Assembly: GCA_026004215.1 (NCBI GenBank)
Contig: BPIR01000001.1
Coordinates: 1,268,566-1,332,565, forward strand
DNA from: Candidatus Binatia bacterium
GTDB taxonomy: Bacteria; Desulfobacterota; Binatia; HRBIN30
Direction: 5' to 3'
Length of the DNA: 64,000 bases
This document shows, piece by piece, positions 1 through 8,412 of this stretch. Each line of letters opens with the position of its first letter. The first letter of the stretch is position 1. The notes below the pieces were generated by a model, which did not search any database, was not told the DNA's origin, and saw only the letters and a program-made list of their open reading frames with translations. The position numbers and the translations under genes are program-made.

Positions 1-1142
1 TCTTCATCCTTGGCGCCTTTATCCTCGCAGCCTGCCTCATGAAGTCGGGCCTGAGTACGCGTATCGCGCTCGCCATTCTCGACCGCTTCGGGCACACCCC
101 TCGGGGCCTGTTGTGCAGCGTGCTGCTGCTCAACGTGGTCATGGCCTTCTTCATGTCCGAGCATGCTGTCGCGGCCATGAACTTCCCCATCATCGCGGAG
201 ATGACAAAAGTCCTGCGCCTTCCGGGGCGCCGGAGCCAGTACGGCAAAGCGTTATTTTTGGCGATGGCTTGGGGTTCGACGATTGGAGGTGTGGCGACCT
301 TGCTCGGCGGAGCGCGCGCGCCCCTGGCCATCGGGATCTTGCGGGAGACAACGGGAAAGTCCTTCAGTTTCTTCGAGTGGAGTGCTGCGATTTTTCCTCT
401 GGTCGTCGTGCTGACGGGCATCGCTTACGCGCTTCTCGTGTGGTTTTTCCCGATCGACATCGAGAGCGTACAGGCCGCAGACGAGGTCCTACACGAGAAG
501 CGGTTGCGGCTTGGCCGGATGCGCTACCAGGAACGCGCAGTGGGTATGGTGATGCTCGGTACCTTGGGCGCTTGGGTGTTTCTCGGCGAAGAATTTGGTC
601 TCGCAAGCGTCGCCATTAGCGCCGTCGTGGTGCTCTTTTCCCTGCAACTCGTGCGCTGGTCGGAGATCGAAGGTTACGTGAACTGGGGGGTGCTTCTGAT
701 GTACGGAGGAGCAATTTGCCTTGGTTCTGCCCTCAACCGGACTGGCGCTGCCAGTTGGGTGGCCCATGCAACGGTCAGCGAGTGGGCTTCGAACGGCACT
801 GCGGTGATTCTCGTGCTCTCGGCTGTTTCATTGCTCCTCACCGAAGCCATGAGCAATGCCGCAGTTGTGGCGATGTTGCTACCGATGAGCCTGGGGATCG
901 CCGGAGAATTTGGTCTCGATCCGCGCGTGTTGACTCTCACCGTGGCTGTACCCGCAGGGCTGGCAACCACGTTGCCAATTGGTACGCCGGCCAATGCCAT
1001 TGCATATTCCAGCGGATATTTGTCTCTGCGCGATTTGGTGGTCCCCGGTGCGCTACTGGCCTTCTGCGCTTGGGTTTGCTTCAACCTAATGGCAGCGATT
1101 TACTGGCCCTGGCTGGGGTTGAACATTGGTGGTGGTGGATGA
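1..1142 (+). CDS. SLC13/DASS-type anion permease, 5' end cut off
   Basis: The reading frame is open from the first bases of the window, so the N-terminus lies upstream. About 379 residues are visible. They are very hydrophobic, with roughly nine membrane segments, and show the two-half layout of divalent anion:sodium symporters. The second half carries a TEAMSNAAVVAM stretch like the SNT signature of SLC13 proteins, followed by a GLATTLPIGTPANAI segment typical of the family. The corresponding site in the first half (FMSEHAVAAM) is degenerate. The gene overlaps the next one by ATGA and is two genes upstream of ATP sulfurylase, so sulfate is the likely substrate; that is inference from context. 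Citrate/dicarboxylate transport remains possible. Confidence 0.8.
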   Translation, partial: FILGAFILAACLMKSGLSTRIALAILDRFGHTPRGLLCSVLLLNVVMAFFMSEHAVAAMNFPIIAEMTKVLRLPGRRSQYGKALFLAMAWGSTIGGVATLLGGARAPLAIGILRETTGKSFSFFEWSAAIFPLVVVLTGIAYALLVWFFPIDIESVQAADEVLHEKRLRLGRMRYQERAVGMVMLGTLGAWVFLGEEFGLASVAISAVVVLFSLQLVRWSEIEGYVNWGVLLMYGGAICLGSALNRTGAASWVAHATVSEWASNGTAVILVLSAVSLLLTEAMSNAAVVAMLLPMSLGIAGEFGLDPRVLTLTVAVPAGLATTLPIGTPANAIAYSSGYLSLRDLVVPGALLAFCAWVCFNLMAAIYWPWLGLNIGGGG

Positions 1143-1609
1143 ATCACGTATTGCTCCTGGTTTCGCCGCGGTTCGGTTTCGCCCGATCCCTGGCGCGCGC
1201 GCTGGAAATTGCACGGGAACATCGCGCCGCCCTCGTTGCCGTTGCTGTCATTTCCGATGCCGATGTTGCCGCATTGGCTTCTACGCTAACGGACGTCGCT
1301 TTTGTCGGAGAAAAACTCTCTGCAGAGGTCGCACAGCAAATCCGCGAGGAACAAGAATCGTTGGCCCAGGAGCAGCTCCGGTCCGTCCGAAGACAAGCCG
1401 AAGATGCGGGAGTGCCGGTGGTGACCCGCGTCATTGTAGGAGAGCCTTTCGAAGCGGTGGAGCAAACAATGGCGCAGTACCCGATTCAATGGGTGATCCT
1501 TGCGGTTCCGCCGCGGCCGTGGATCGAGAAGCTATGGGGTTACGAGCGCAAGCCGGACTGGATTGGCGAACTGGGCTGCTGTGTAGAGACCGTAGAAGAA
1601 AGGAGTTGA
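1139..1609 (+). CDS. Universal-stress-protein-like protein
   Basis: This 156-residue protein starts at an ATG that overlaps the stop of the permease gene (ATGA), so the two are probably translationally coupled. The N-terminus (MNHVLLLVSPRFG, then ALEIAREHRAALVAVAVI) has the strand-helix-strand start of the UspA fold, and a central charged helix follows. The usual glycine-rich ATP-binding motif (GxxG-9x-GS/T) is missing at the C-terminus, where the sequence reads LAVPPRPWIEKLWG. It may therefore not bind nucleotide, or may be a partner domain for the transporter. Similar small Usp-like proteins are often encoded next to SLC13-type permeases. The family call is moderate; the gene itself is well supported by its overlap and by the sat ribosome-binding site at its end. 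Confidence 0.65.
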   Translation: MNHVLLLVSPRFGFARSLARALEIAREHRAALVAVAVISDADVAALASTLTDVAFVGEKLSAEVAQQIREEQESLAQEQLRSVRRQAEDAGVPVVTRVIVGEPFEAVEQTMAQYPIQWVILAVPPRPWIEKLWGYERKPDWIGELGCCVETVEERS

Positions 1610-1612
1610 ACA

Positions 1613-2875
1613 GTGCCTGACTTGGTACCCGTTCATGGTGGGCTCGACGTTCCGGTGAATCGCACGGTACCGCTGTCCCGCCGCAAGCAGTTTTTACAAG
1701 AAGCGGCAGAGCTGCCCAAGGTGGAAGTCAGCCGGGCCGACTTGTCCACAGTTTACCGGATCGCCGATGGAACGCTGTCGCCTCTGACCGGCCCGATGGA
1801 CGAGCACACCTGGCACTATGTGCTGGATCACGATGCCATCGACTTTGCATTTCGCCACTACGCATGGACCGCCCCGATCTCCTTTCCCGTCGCACCGGAA
1901 GAGGCAAAGCGACTGCAAATTGGTCGTCCAGCCGCTTTGGTTCACGAAGGCGAGCCGGTCGCCATCGTTCGAGTAACGAGCCTGTTCGATTGGGACAAAC
2001 CGAAACACATTGAAAAGTTTTACGGCACGCGCCGCACGGATCACCCCGGGGCACGGATGATTCTCGAGGACTCGCGCACGAAACTGCTCGGCGGCGAGCT
2101 TTGGGCTTTGCCACAAGCCGTCGATCCGGAGTATGGAGAGTACCTACTTTCGCCCCGTCAGGTTCGCACCCTGATCGCCGAACGAAAGTGGGAGCGTGCA
2201 CTTGCCTTTCAAACTCGCAACCCGCTCCATCGCGCCCACGAGTACGCCTTGGTTGCCGGTGTCGAGCGGCTCACGCGAGCGGGCTACTTCGCGGGAGTGG
2301 TCCTCAATCCGCTCGTCGGTGAGTTGAAGGAAGACGATGTACCGGCCCGCGTGCGCATGCGTTGCTACCGTGCCTTGCACGACCTCAAGCTCCTCGGCAA
2401 AGGGGACAAGGACGAATCCCTCTGGCGAGAGCGCGGCTACGATTTGACCGAGGTGTTCGAGCTTGTCGGCCTAGACATCAAGATGCTCTACGGCGGCCCG
2501 AAAGAGGCGGTCATGCATGCGATTTACCGCCAAAATCTCGGGTTTACGGACATCGTGATCGGCCGCAAGCATGCCGACGCCCCTTACGACGACGGCACGC
2601 CCATTTGGGGAGACTTTGACGCTCAGGAAATTTTCCAGCATTTGCGAGGTGACTTGCGCATCCAACCCTGCAATATCGGCTTTGCCGCCTACTTCGAAAG
2701 CGTAGGCCGAGTGGATTTAATCGAGAACCATCCTGGCGAAAAACCGGTGTCCATTTCCGGGTCCAAGATTCGGGAAATGCTCACTCGCGGCGAGCGCCCG
2801 GACGAGCGCATTCTGCGGCCAGAAATTGCGGATATTTTGATCGCCTACTATCGGGAGCGTAGTGCAGCGCGCTGA
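1613..2875 (+). CDS. sat: Sulfate adenylyltransferase (ATP sulfurylase)
   Basis: Converts ATP and sulfate to adenosine 5'-phosphosulfate (APS) and pyrophosphate in the cytoplasm, or runs in reverse in sulfur oxidisers. The 420-residue length fits the homo-oligomeric Sat family. An N-terminal PUA-like domain (about residues 1-160) precedes the catalytic domain, which shows the QTRNPLHRAHEY signature (QxRNP plus HxxH), the LYGGPKEAVMHA segment and SGSKIREML near the end. The GTG start is chosen because AAAGGAG sits 7 bases upstream and the gene follows the Usp-like gene by 3 bases. No APS kinase domain is fused. No APS or sulfite reductase gene is visible, so assimilatory versus dissimilatory use cannot be decided from this window. 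Confidence 0.95.
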   Translation: MPDLVPVHGGLDVPVNRTVPLSRRKQFLQEAAELPKVEVSRADLSTVYRIADGTLSPLTGPMDEHTWHYVLDHDAIDFAFRHYAWTAPISFPVAPEEAKRLQIGRPAALVHEGEPVAIVRVTSLFDWDKPKHIEKFYGTRRTDHPGARMILEDSRTKLLGGELWALPQAVDPEYGEYLLSPRQVRTLIAERKWERALAFQTRNPLHRAHEYALVAGVERLTRAGYFAGVVLNPLVGELKEDDVPARVRMRCYRALHDLKLLGKGDKDESLWRERGYDLTEVFELVGLDIKMLYGGPKEAVMHAIYRQNLGFTDIVIGRKHADAPYDDGTPIWGDFDAQEIFQHLRGDLRIQPCNIGFAAYFESVGRVDLIENHPGEKPVSISGSKIREMLTRGERPDERILRPEIADILIAYYRERSAAR

Positions 2876-2892
2876 CAACCGAACACCCGGTG

Positions 2893-3171
2893 TCAGCCCC
2901 TGTACGGAGGCGCCGTCATTTCCACCGAAAGGCCGAACAGTTCACTCAGCAAGTAGTACAGGGCCATCAGAGCCACGAGCAACGTGGCCAACGCCGCCAC
3001 GGCAATACCGGTCAAGAGCGCGAGGGCCAATACCGAGCCCACTGCTACCAGGGGCGTTACCCAAGTGGACGCCTCCCCCACTGGGCCCCAAAAGGCCAAA
3101 AAGCGACGCGTCGCCGCCCATGCTTCCCCGACTTGCCCGAGAAACCGAAACATCCGCTCGACGTCGTTCAT
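2893..3171 (-). CDS. Small membrane protein, last gene of the ECF-sigma operon
   Basis: A 92-residue protein with a soluble amphipathic start (MNDVERMFRFLGQVGEAW) and two hydrophobic segments at about residues 35-57 and 58-75. It ends in a short polar tail. The ATG at 3171 is preferred over the upstream in-frame ATG because AGGAGG lies just upstream of it. It is the fourth gene of the minus-strand series ECF sigma, anti-sigma, exported protein, this gene. I do not recognise a family. A role at the inner membrane under control of the sigma factor is inferred from position only. Confidence 0.65.
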   Translation of the reverse strand: MNDVERMFRFLGQVGEAWAATRRFLAFWGPVGEASTWVTPLVAVGSVLALALLTGIAVAALATLLVALMALYYLLSELFGLSVEMTAPPYRG

Positions 3172-3199
3172 GCCGTGCCCTCCTGTTGTCGCTCTTCCA

Positions 3200-3697
3200 T
3201 CAATCGACGGTGTCGGCACCGATGGACAAAATCAAGACCCCGTTCGCCTGACGCGGCCCCCCGACGAGCAGCGTACCATGATTTCGAAGAGCCACAGAAG
3301 TGTCCACGATCGGGCGCGCCCCTTCGATCACGAGGATCTTCATCGCAATCCGCCCACTCCGGTACTCGCGTGGGATCACCAGAACGTAGCGGCCGCCGGG
3401 CACATCGAAACTTGCTTTCGAACCCCACGCCACTCGTTTTCGCTCCTCCTTGACAAGCTGATACGAAGTGTAAGGGAACAAATTGTGAAATTGCTGACGC
3501 AGGGCGACCAGGCGCGGGTCGAACCCACGGCCAGAATTGCTCGCCACAACAGCGCCGATGCGTACCTCCACGACCGCAGGTCCCGCTTCCAGCATCGGGT
3601 GGGTGGGGTTGTACGCGCCACTTTGCCCCGCCGCTTGCTCCATTCCTGCTAGGTACCAAACGGCGCTCGCCAGCAAAAATGAAAGGGGCTTCCTCAC
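3200..3697 (-). CDS. Exported protein of unknown function in the ECF-sigma operon
   Basis: The GTG start overlaps the stop of the anti-sigma gene (GTGA) and has GGAGG upstream, which decides the start. The 165-residue product begins with a signal peptide (VRKPLSFLLASAVWYLAG, cleavage probably near AAGQSGA). The mature part has a central stretch with ALRQQFHNLF and YTSYQLVKEE, and a C-terminal part rich in beta strands with LLVGGPRQANGVLIL. No cysteine pair or enzyme motif is seen. Coupling to the anti-sigma gene suggests it is co-expressed with the regulator, perhaps as an envelope sensor or effector. No named family is claimed. Confidence 0.7.
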   Translation of the reverse strand: MRKPLSFLLASAVWYLAGMEQAAGQSGAYNPTHPMLEAGPAVVEVRIGAVVASNSGRGFDPRLVALRQQFHNLFPYTSYQLVKEERKRVAWGSKASFDVPGGRYVLVIPREYRSGRIAMKILVIEGARPIVDTSVALRNHGTLLVGGPRQANGVLILSIGADTVD

Positions 3698-4272
3698 TGC
3701 TCGTCCCCTCCCACAGGTAGCTCGTCGCTCACCCACAGCACGGTGGTGTGGTTCTGCCAATCGTCCATCACCGCCACAGAGCCCACATCAGCCTCCAAGG
3801 AATCAATCAACGCCGGAGGCTCCAGCCCGGCAACTAAAGTGTTCCCGCCCGTGCTCGGAACAGGAGGCGACGACACACGCAAAAACATGAGAGCCGCGCC
3901 GATTGCGACCGCAATCATCGCCAGTGCCGGCCACAACATCCGAGGCTGCCAGCGCCAACCGTCGAGTTGTTCCCCGAGGCTTCCGTACAGCCGACGCCAC
4001 CAAGACACCCGCGCTTTCTGATCGGGTAAGCGTGAAACAATCCGAGCCCACAGGTCCGCCGCAGGCAGCAACGCATGCTGTGCCTCTATGTGGGCTCGCA
4101 CAGCCCATTGCAGCCGCTCCAAGCGTCGCAGCTCTGCATCGCAACGCGGACACTGCGCCCCGTGTGCCGCAACCTGCTCCATTGCCCCGGACTCCAGTTC
4201 GCCGTCCACAAATAACGGCAACAGGCTTTGCGCCTCCGAGCAGCTCAAATGTGGGTACGTGGTTCCAGGCAC
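3694..4272 (-). CDS. Zinc-finger anti-sigma factor
   Basis: A 192-residue membrane protein expected to hold the adjacent ECF sigma factor inactive until an envelope signal arrives. Near the N-terminus it has the ZAS layout of anti-sigma factors: a histidine and cysteine at YPHLSC, an FVDGELE helix, then HGAQCPRC. One transmembrane helix (WPALAMIAVAIGAALMFL) lies at about residues 115-135, followed by an extracytoplasmic tail of about 60 residues. The GTG start at 4272 is chosen because AAGGAG lies 7 bases upstream, although the frame stays open into the sigma gene. It starts 24 bases after the sigma stop and overlaps the following exported-protein gene by four bases. Confidence 0.85.
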   Translation of the reverse strand: MPGTTYPHLSCSEAQSLLPLFVDGELESGAMEQVAAHGAQCPRCDAELRRLERLQWAVRAHIEAQHALLPAADLWARIVSRLPDQKARVSWWRRLYGSLGEQLDGWRWQPRMLWPALAMIAVAIGAALMFLRVSSPPVPSTGGNTLVAGLEPPALIDSLEADVGSVAVMDDWQNHTTVLWVSDELPVGGDEQ

Positions 4273-4295
4273 GCGCAACTCCTTGTGGCTCGTTA

Positions 4296-4877
4296 TTACA
4301 GGAGATCCTTTAACTTGCTCTGCAGTTTCTTGCGGGCGTAGTGCAAACGACTCATCACGGTACCCTTGGAACACTGCATGACGCGGCTGATCTCCTCGTA
4401 CGACAAACCTTCGACTTCCCGCAAAAGTATGACGGCACGATGGTATGGCGTCAACTCAGAGATGGCTTCTGCCACTCGAGATCCAATTTCGCGAGACTCT
4501 GCTTGTCGGACCGGATCCGTCCTTCCCTCGGCGTCGCCCAAAAATTCATCGTACGGTTCGTCGGAATCCGGAAACCCAAACTCCTCCTGCAAGCCCACCG
4601 TGGGATTGCGCCGCTGATGCCGGCGCAGATCAATTGCCCGGTTGACGGTGATTCGGAAGAGCCAGGTATAAAAGCTCGATTCCCCTTTGAAGCCTTCAAG
4701 GTTTTCGTATGCCTTCACGAACGTGTCCTGCACGATTTCCATGGCGTCTTCCGGATTGTTGACCATGCCGAGCGCAATCGAGGTGACCTTTTTTTGGTAC
4801 CGCTCGAAGAGTTCACGAAAGGCATCCTTGTCACCCTTGCGGGCCAACTCCACCAACTCTGCGTCGCTACGTTCCAC
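4296..4877 (-). CDS. ECF-type RNA polymerase sigma factor (RpoE-like)
   Basis: A 193-residue sigma-70 family protein with only regions 2 and 4. Region 2 runs from FRELFERYQKKV through NPEDAMEIVQDTFVKAY to FYTWLFRITVNRAIDLRR. Region 4 carries YHRAVILLREVEGLSYEEIS and SKGTVMSRLHYARKKL, the helix-turn-helix for -35 recognition. The start is GTG with GGAG about ten bases upstream. It lies 53 bases after polA on the same strand and directly precedes its anti-sigma factor. It is probably autoregulated, as is usual for such pairs, but I did not identify a target promoter. Family assignment is secure; the inducing stress is unknown. Confidence 0.93.
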   Translation of the reverse strand: MERSDAELVELARKGDKDAFRELFERYQKKVTSIALGMVNNPEDAMEIVQDTFVKAYENLEGFKGESSFYTWLFRITVNRAIDLRRHQRRNPTVGLQEEFGFPDSDEPYDEFLGDAEGRTDPVRQAESREIGSRVAEAISELTPYHRAVILLREVEGLSYEEISRVMQCSKGTVMSRLHYARKKLQSKLKDLL

Positions 4878-4930
4878 GGCAGCACTCCGCGAAAGACGAG
4901 CTTTGGCGCATTGTATTCACTCGCCTTCTT

Positions 4931-7525
4931 TCAAGGATGCGCATCGTGCCAATTCGGGCCGCTGCCGATTTCCGCGACCAAGGGCACACGCAACTGCACG
5001 ACGTTCTCCATGACGTCTTTGGCGAGTTTGCGCATCGTTTCGACCTCGGGATCGGCGACCTCGAATACCAATTCATCGTGAACTTGGAGGACCATTTTCG
5101 CGGGGAGTTCATGCCGTCGAATTTCTCGGTCCAGCTCCACCATAGCGACTTTGATGATGTCCGCTGCCGAGCCTTGGATCGGCGTGTTGAAGGCAATACG
5201 CTTGGCCGCCTGTGCCACGGCCGGGTCGCTACTGTTCAATTCCGGGATCGACCGGCGTCGGCCCAACAACGTTGTAACGTACCCTCGCTCCCGCGCTTGT
5301 TGGACGACGGCGTCCAGGTATCCCCGCACGGCTTCGTAGCGGGCAAAATACCGGTCAATGTAGGCCTGCGCTTCGCCGACCGTGATACCCAGTTCCTTGG
5401 CCAAGGACGCGGCGCCCATTCCATAAAGCACGCCGAAGTTGATCATTTTCGCCACCCTTCGCTGATCGCGGTTCACAGCGCTGGGGGGCACTCCGAACAC
5501 CTCGGCGGCGGTGCGCGCGTGGATGTCCTCTTGCTCCGCAAACGCCGCACATAGAACCGGATCCCCCGAAAAGTGTGCAAGCAGCCGGAGCTCGATTTGC
5601 GAGTAGTCGGCTACGACCAGTTGGGAACCCGGGGGCGCAGTGAAACACCGACGGATCCACACCCCCTCTTCCCCCCGAACCGGGATGTTCTGCAGGTTTG
5701 GCTCCGTTGAGCTCAGTCGGCCAGTGGCCGTTATGCACTGATTGAACGTGGTATGCAGCCGCCCCGTGCTCGGGTTCACCAATGCCAGCAAGCCTTCCAC
5801 ATAAGTAGATCGGAGTTTCGCCAATGTACGATACTCCAAGATCTTGGCAGGGAGTGGATGCACCGCGGCCAGCTTGGAGAGAGCGTCGACGTCGGTGGAA
5901 AGCCCGGTCTTGCCTTTGCGGATACCCCGTGTCGGCAGTCGCAAGCGGTCGAACAGAATTTCCCGTAGCTGCTGCGGCGAGGCGATGTTGAACGGGGTTC
6001 CGGCCGCGGCGTAAATGTCCTCCGTCAAACGTTCCATCCGGCGGGACAACTCTTGTCCCACACGCTGCAAACCCACCGTGTCCACATGCATTCCCGCCGC
6101 CTCCATCCGCGCCAGCACACCCACCAGCGGGCTTTCGACTCGCTCGAACAAAGGCTGCATTTCCTTTTCGACGAGCAGCTTACTCAGAACACCCGCAAGC
6201 TCGGGCAGCACAGACAATCCGCTAGCGGTGGCAGCCAAATCTTCCCGAAAACGACCCACGGAATAACCGCAGTAGAAATTCGCCACCTCGTCTAGCGACG
6301 TGGGTAGCGGCACCTCCAGCAGGTAAGCGGCAACCATGACATCGAAGACCGAAGCCGTGTCATGCCGTTCAGCGGAGGCGGCGCGGAGATCGTACTTGAA
6401 GTCATGAGCGACAATGCGTCCGCCGTTTCGTCCATACAACGCTGCAATAACGTCGCGAGGAGGGAGCACATGACTCGGTATGACCAAGACCGGGCCGCCC
6501 TGACTCCCAAGAGCGGTACCGAAATCGAGCCCCCGACCCGCCACCGCTAGAGCCAAATCGCTGCCCGCCGGCACCCGGCGCAAGAATTCCCGCAGCTCCG
6601 CAGCGTCGCGCGCAACGCTATACGCAGACCTCACGGAGTGTTCGGCCTCCGGCAGCTCCCGTAAGAGCGAGTGAAATCCCAGCCTCAAGAACAACCTGCG
6701 CAGGCGTGGCACGTCGGCAGGCTTTACGGCGAGGTCGTCCTCCGCGAGATCGAGGTCCACATCCCGCCGCGCAACCGCCAGCCCTCGCCCCAGTAAAGCC
6801 GCCTCCCGCTGTTCCTGCAGAGCGGCTGCGATGCCGCGAGCCCCACGCAGTTCCTTCCATTCCGCGATCTCTGCCACGTGATCGAGAATGCCCTCGAGTG
6901 AACCATAGCGACGCAACAGCAACTGGGCGCTTTTCTCCCCGATACCCTTCACCCCCGGAATATTGTCCACACTATCCCCCACGAGGGCGATGAAGTCGGG
7001 AATCAAGCTCGGCGGTATACCGAACTTTTTCTGCACTTCCCCGGCATCGAACCAGCGATCGTGTAGGGTGTCCCACACCCGCACGCTTTCCCCGACCAAC
7101 TGCAACAGGTCTTTATCGCCGCTAACGATCACCACCGGCCATCCCCGGTCTGCCCATCGGCTGGCCAAGGTCGCGATCACGTCGTCGGCTTCGACACCAG
7201 GCAATTGAATGACCGCCAAGCCACAAGCTTCGGCAACCTCCCGTACATACGGTAGCTGGGACACCAGTTCGCTCGGCATGGGAGGGCGGGTCGCTTTGTA
7301 GTCTGCGTAAATCTCGTCTCGAAACGTTGGTCCCGGAGCATCGAAGACAGCGGCTGCATATCGAGGCTTTGCGTCTCGCAGCAGCCGCAACAGCATTCTC
7401 GTAAACCCGAATACCGCCTGGACCGGCTGCTCCTGGGGCCCGGTCAAACGCGGCAACGCGAAAAATGCTCGGTAAACGTAGGAGCTAGCATCGATCAGGT
7501 ACAGCGTTCGCTCTGAGCCCCACAT
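4931..7525 (-). CDS. polA: DNA polymerase I
   Basis: Fills gaps and removes RNA primers during replication and repair. The 864-residue protein has an N-terminal 5'-nuclease (YLIDASSYVYRAFF, VSGDKDLLQLV, GDSVDNIPGVKGIGEK) and a C-terminal polymerase. Motif A is DYSQIELRLLAHFSGD, motif B is RRVAKMINFGVLYGMG and motif C is VLQVHDELVFEV. The middle exonuclease-like domain (about residues 310-480) looks degenerate: the DxE of motif Exo I is replaced in SDLALAVAGRG and no YxxxD of Exo III is seen, although the FKYD of Exo II survives. Proofreading is probably lost, as in Taq-like enzymes. The start is put at the ATG next to WGSERTLYLIDASS; an in-frame ATG 15 codons upstream is possible. Confidence 0.96.
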   Translation of the reverse strand: MWGSERTLYLIDASSYVYRAFFALPRLTGPQEQPVQAVFGFTRMLLRLLRDAKPRYAAAVFDAPGPTFRDEIYADYKATRPPMPSELVSQLPYVREVAEACGLAVIQLPGVEADDVIATLASRWADRGWPVVIVSGDKDLLQLVGESVRVWDTLHDRWFDAGEVQKKFGIPPSLIPDFIALVGDSVDNIPGVKGIGEKSAQLLLRRYGSLEGILDHVAEIAEWKELRGARGIAAALQEQREAALLGRGLAVARRDVDLDLAEDDLAVKPADVPRLRRLFLRLGFHSLLRELPEAEHSVRSAYSVARDAAELREFLRRVPAGSDLALAVAGRGLDFGTALGSQGGPVLVIPSHVLPPRDVIAALYGRNGGRIVAHDFKYDLRAASAERHDTASVFDVMVAAYLLEVPLPTSLDEVANFYCGYSVGRFREDLAATASGLSVLPELAGVLSKLLVEKEMQPLFERVESPLVGVLARMEAAGMHVDTVGLQRVGQELSRRMERLTEDIYAAAGTPFNIASPQQLREILFDRLRLPTRGIRKGKTGLSTDVDALSKLAAVHPLPAKILEYRTLAKLRSTYVEGLLALVNPSTGRLHTTFNQCITATGRLSSTEPNLQNIPVRGEEGVWIRRCFTAPPGSQLVVADYSQIELRLLAHFSGDPVLCAAFAEQEDIHARTAAEVFGVPPSAVNRDQRRVAKMINFGVLYGMGAASLAKELGITVGEAQAYIDRYFARYEAVRGYLDAVVQQARERGYVTTLLGRRRSIPELNSSDPAVAQAAKRIAFNTPIQGSAADIIKVAMVELDREIRRHELPAKMVLQVHDELVFEVADPEVETMRKLAKDVMENVVQLRVPLVAEIGSGPNWHDAHP

Positions 7526-7647
7526 GAGGGCAACGAGGCTAACAAAACGGACCCGAGGCGCAATGCGCACGAGCTTTCGAAACCGCTGCCGGTCTTTTCA
7601 TTAGCATCTTGCTTAGGGCTGGAGCACGGTTTCATGCTCTGGACGCT

Positions 7648-8412
7648 ATGTTCCGAGTGGTCTCCGCCTTACCGGTTCTCGCGCTACTGAGTCGCAGTTG
7701 GCAGCTCCTACAACAGAACGGCGCGAACTCGGCCGAGCTACTGGAACACGTGCTGGACGGCAAGCCGTCCGGCAAGGGACCACTGGGGAGATGGCTGGAT
7801 CGCCGCTTCCTGTTGCACAGGCACTGGCAGGGCGTTCGGTCGCTCTACGATGTCACTCGGGACCAATTGGCCTCGTTCATGGAGAAACGTTGGCGCTACG
7901 GAGTCGACACCTTCGTCCTCGACCTCGGCCACGGCAGCGCTCGCTACGCATGGGCGCTGCTCGATCAGGCGCCACATCTGTCCGTCTTGTGCTTGCGCAG
8001 GAGTCCTCGCGAGGTAGACACTGGCCGGCACCTCACACGCCAACGCTTCGGCGAGCGGCTGCAATTCTCCATCGGCGACCGGTTGGATGCCGCCAGCTAC
8101 CTCACCCAGCGCGAGCCCGATGCCGTTGTTTGCCTCTTACCGGCAAGCGTTCTGGGCGGCCCCACGAGTATCGAAAGGTTTTTCGAGTTCACGTTCCGCG
8201 CCTTGGCTCCCGGTGGAATTTTTTGGTTCGGCCCGTTCTCCACCCCTGAGCCGCGCTGGCCGACCCGCATTCCACCGCTGCACATCGAACCCTTGGTCCG
8301 GTTGCTCGAAAGCGCGGGTTTTCAGCGCATACGCATTTTCTCACCCGTTGCGAACAGCCCATTGCTGCGTGCACTAAAACCCGGAGCTCCGGCCTTGAGC
8401 TGCGGACCATGA
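7648..8412 (+). CDS. Putative SAM-dependent methyltransferase-like protein
   Basis: A protein of about 254 residues, divergent from polA. The C-terminal two thirds resemble a class I methyltransferase fold: VDTFVLDLGHGSARYAWALL is the glycine-rich SAM loop position, followed by LSVLCLRRSPREVDTG, then LQFSIGDRLDA, PDAVVCLLPASVL and ALAPGGIFWFGPF. The last of these is a typical post-motif with APGG. An alpha-helical N-terminal part of about 80 residues precedes it. The start is uncertain: ATG at 7648 is used, and a TTG at 7609 is in frame. The 3' end overlaps the convergent DUF3187-like gene by 39 bases. The substrate is unknown. Confidence 0.55.
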   Translation: MFRVVSALPVLALLSRSWQLLQQNGANSAELLEHVLDGKPSGKGPLGRWLDRRFLLHRHWQGVRSLYDVTRDQLASFMEKRWRYGVDTFVLDLGHGSARYAWALLDQAPHLSVLCLRRSPREVDTGRHLTRQRFGERLQFSIGDRLDAASYLTQREPDAVVCLLPASVLGGPTSIERFFEFTFRALAPGGIFWFGPFSTPEPRWPTRIPPLHIEPLVRLLESAGFQRIRIFSPVANSPLLRALKPGAPALSCGP

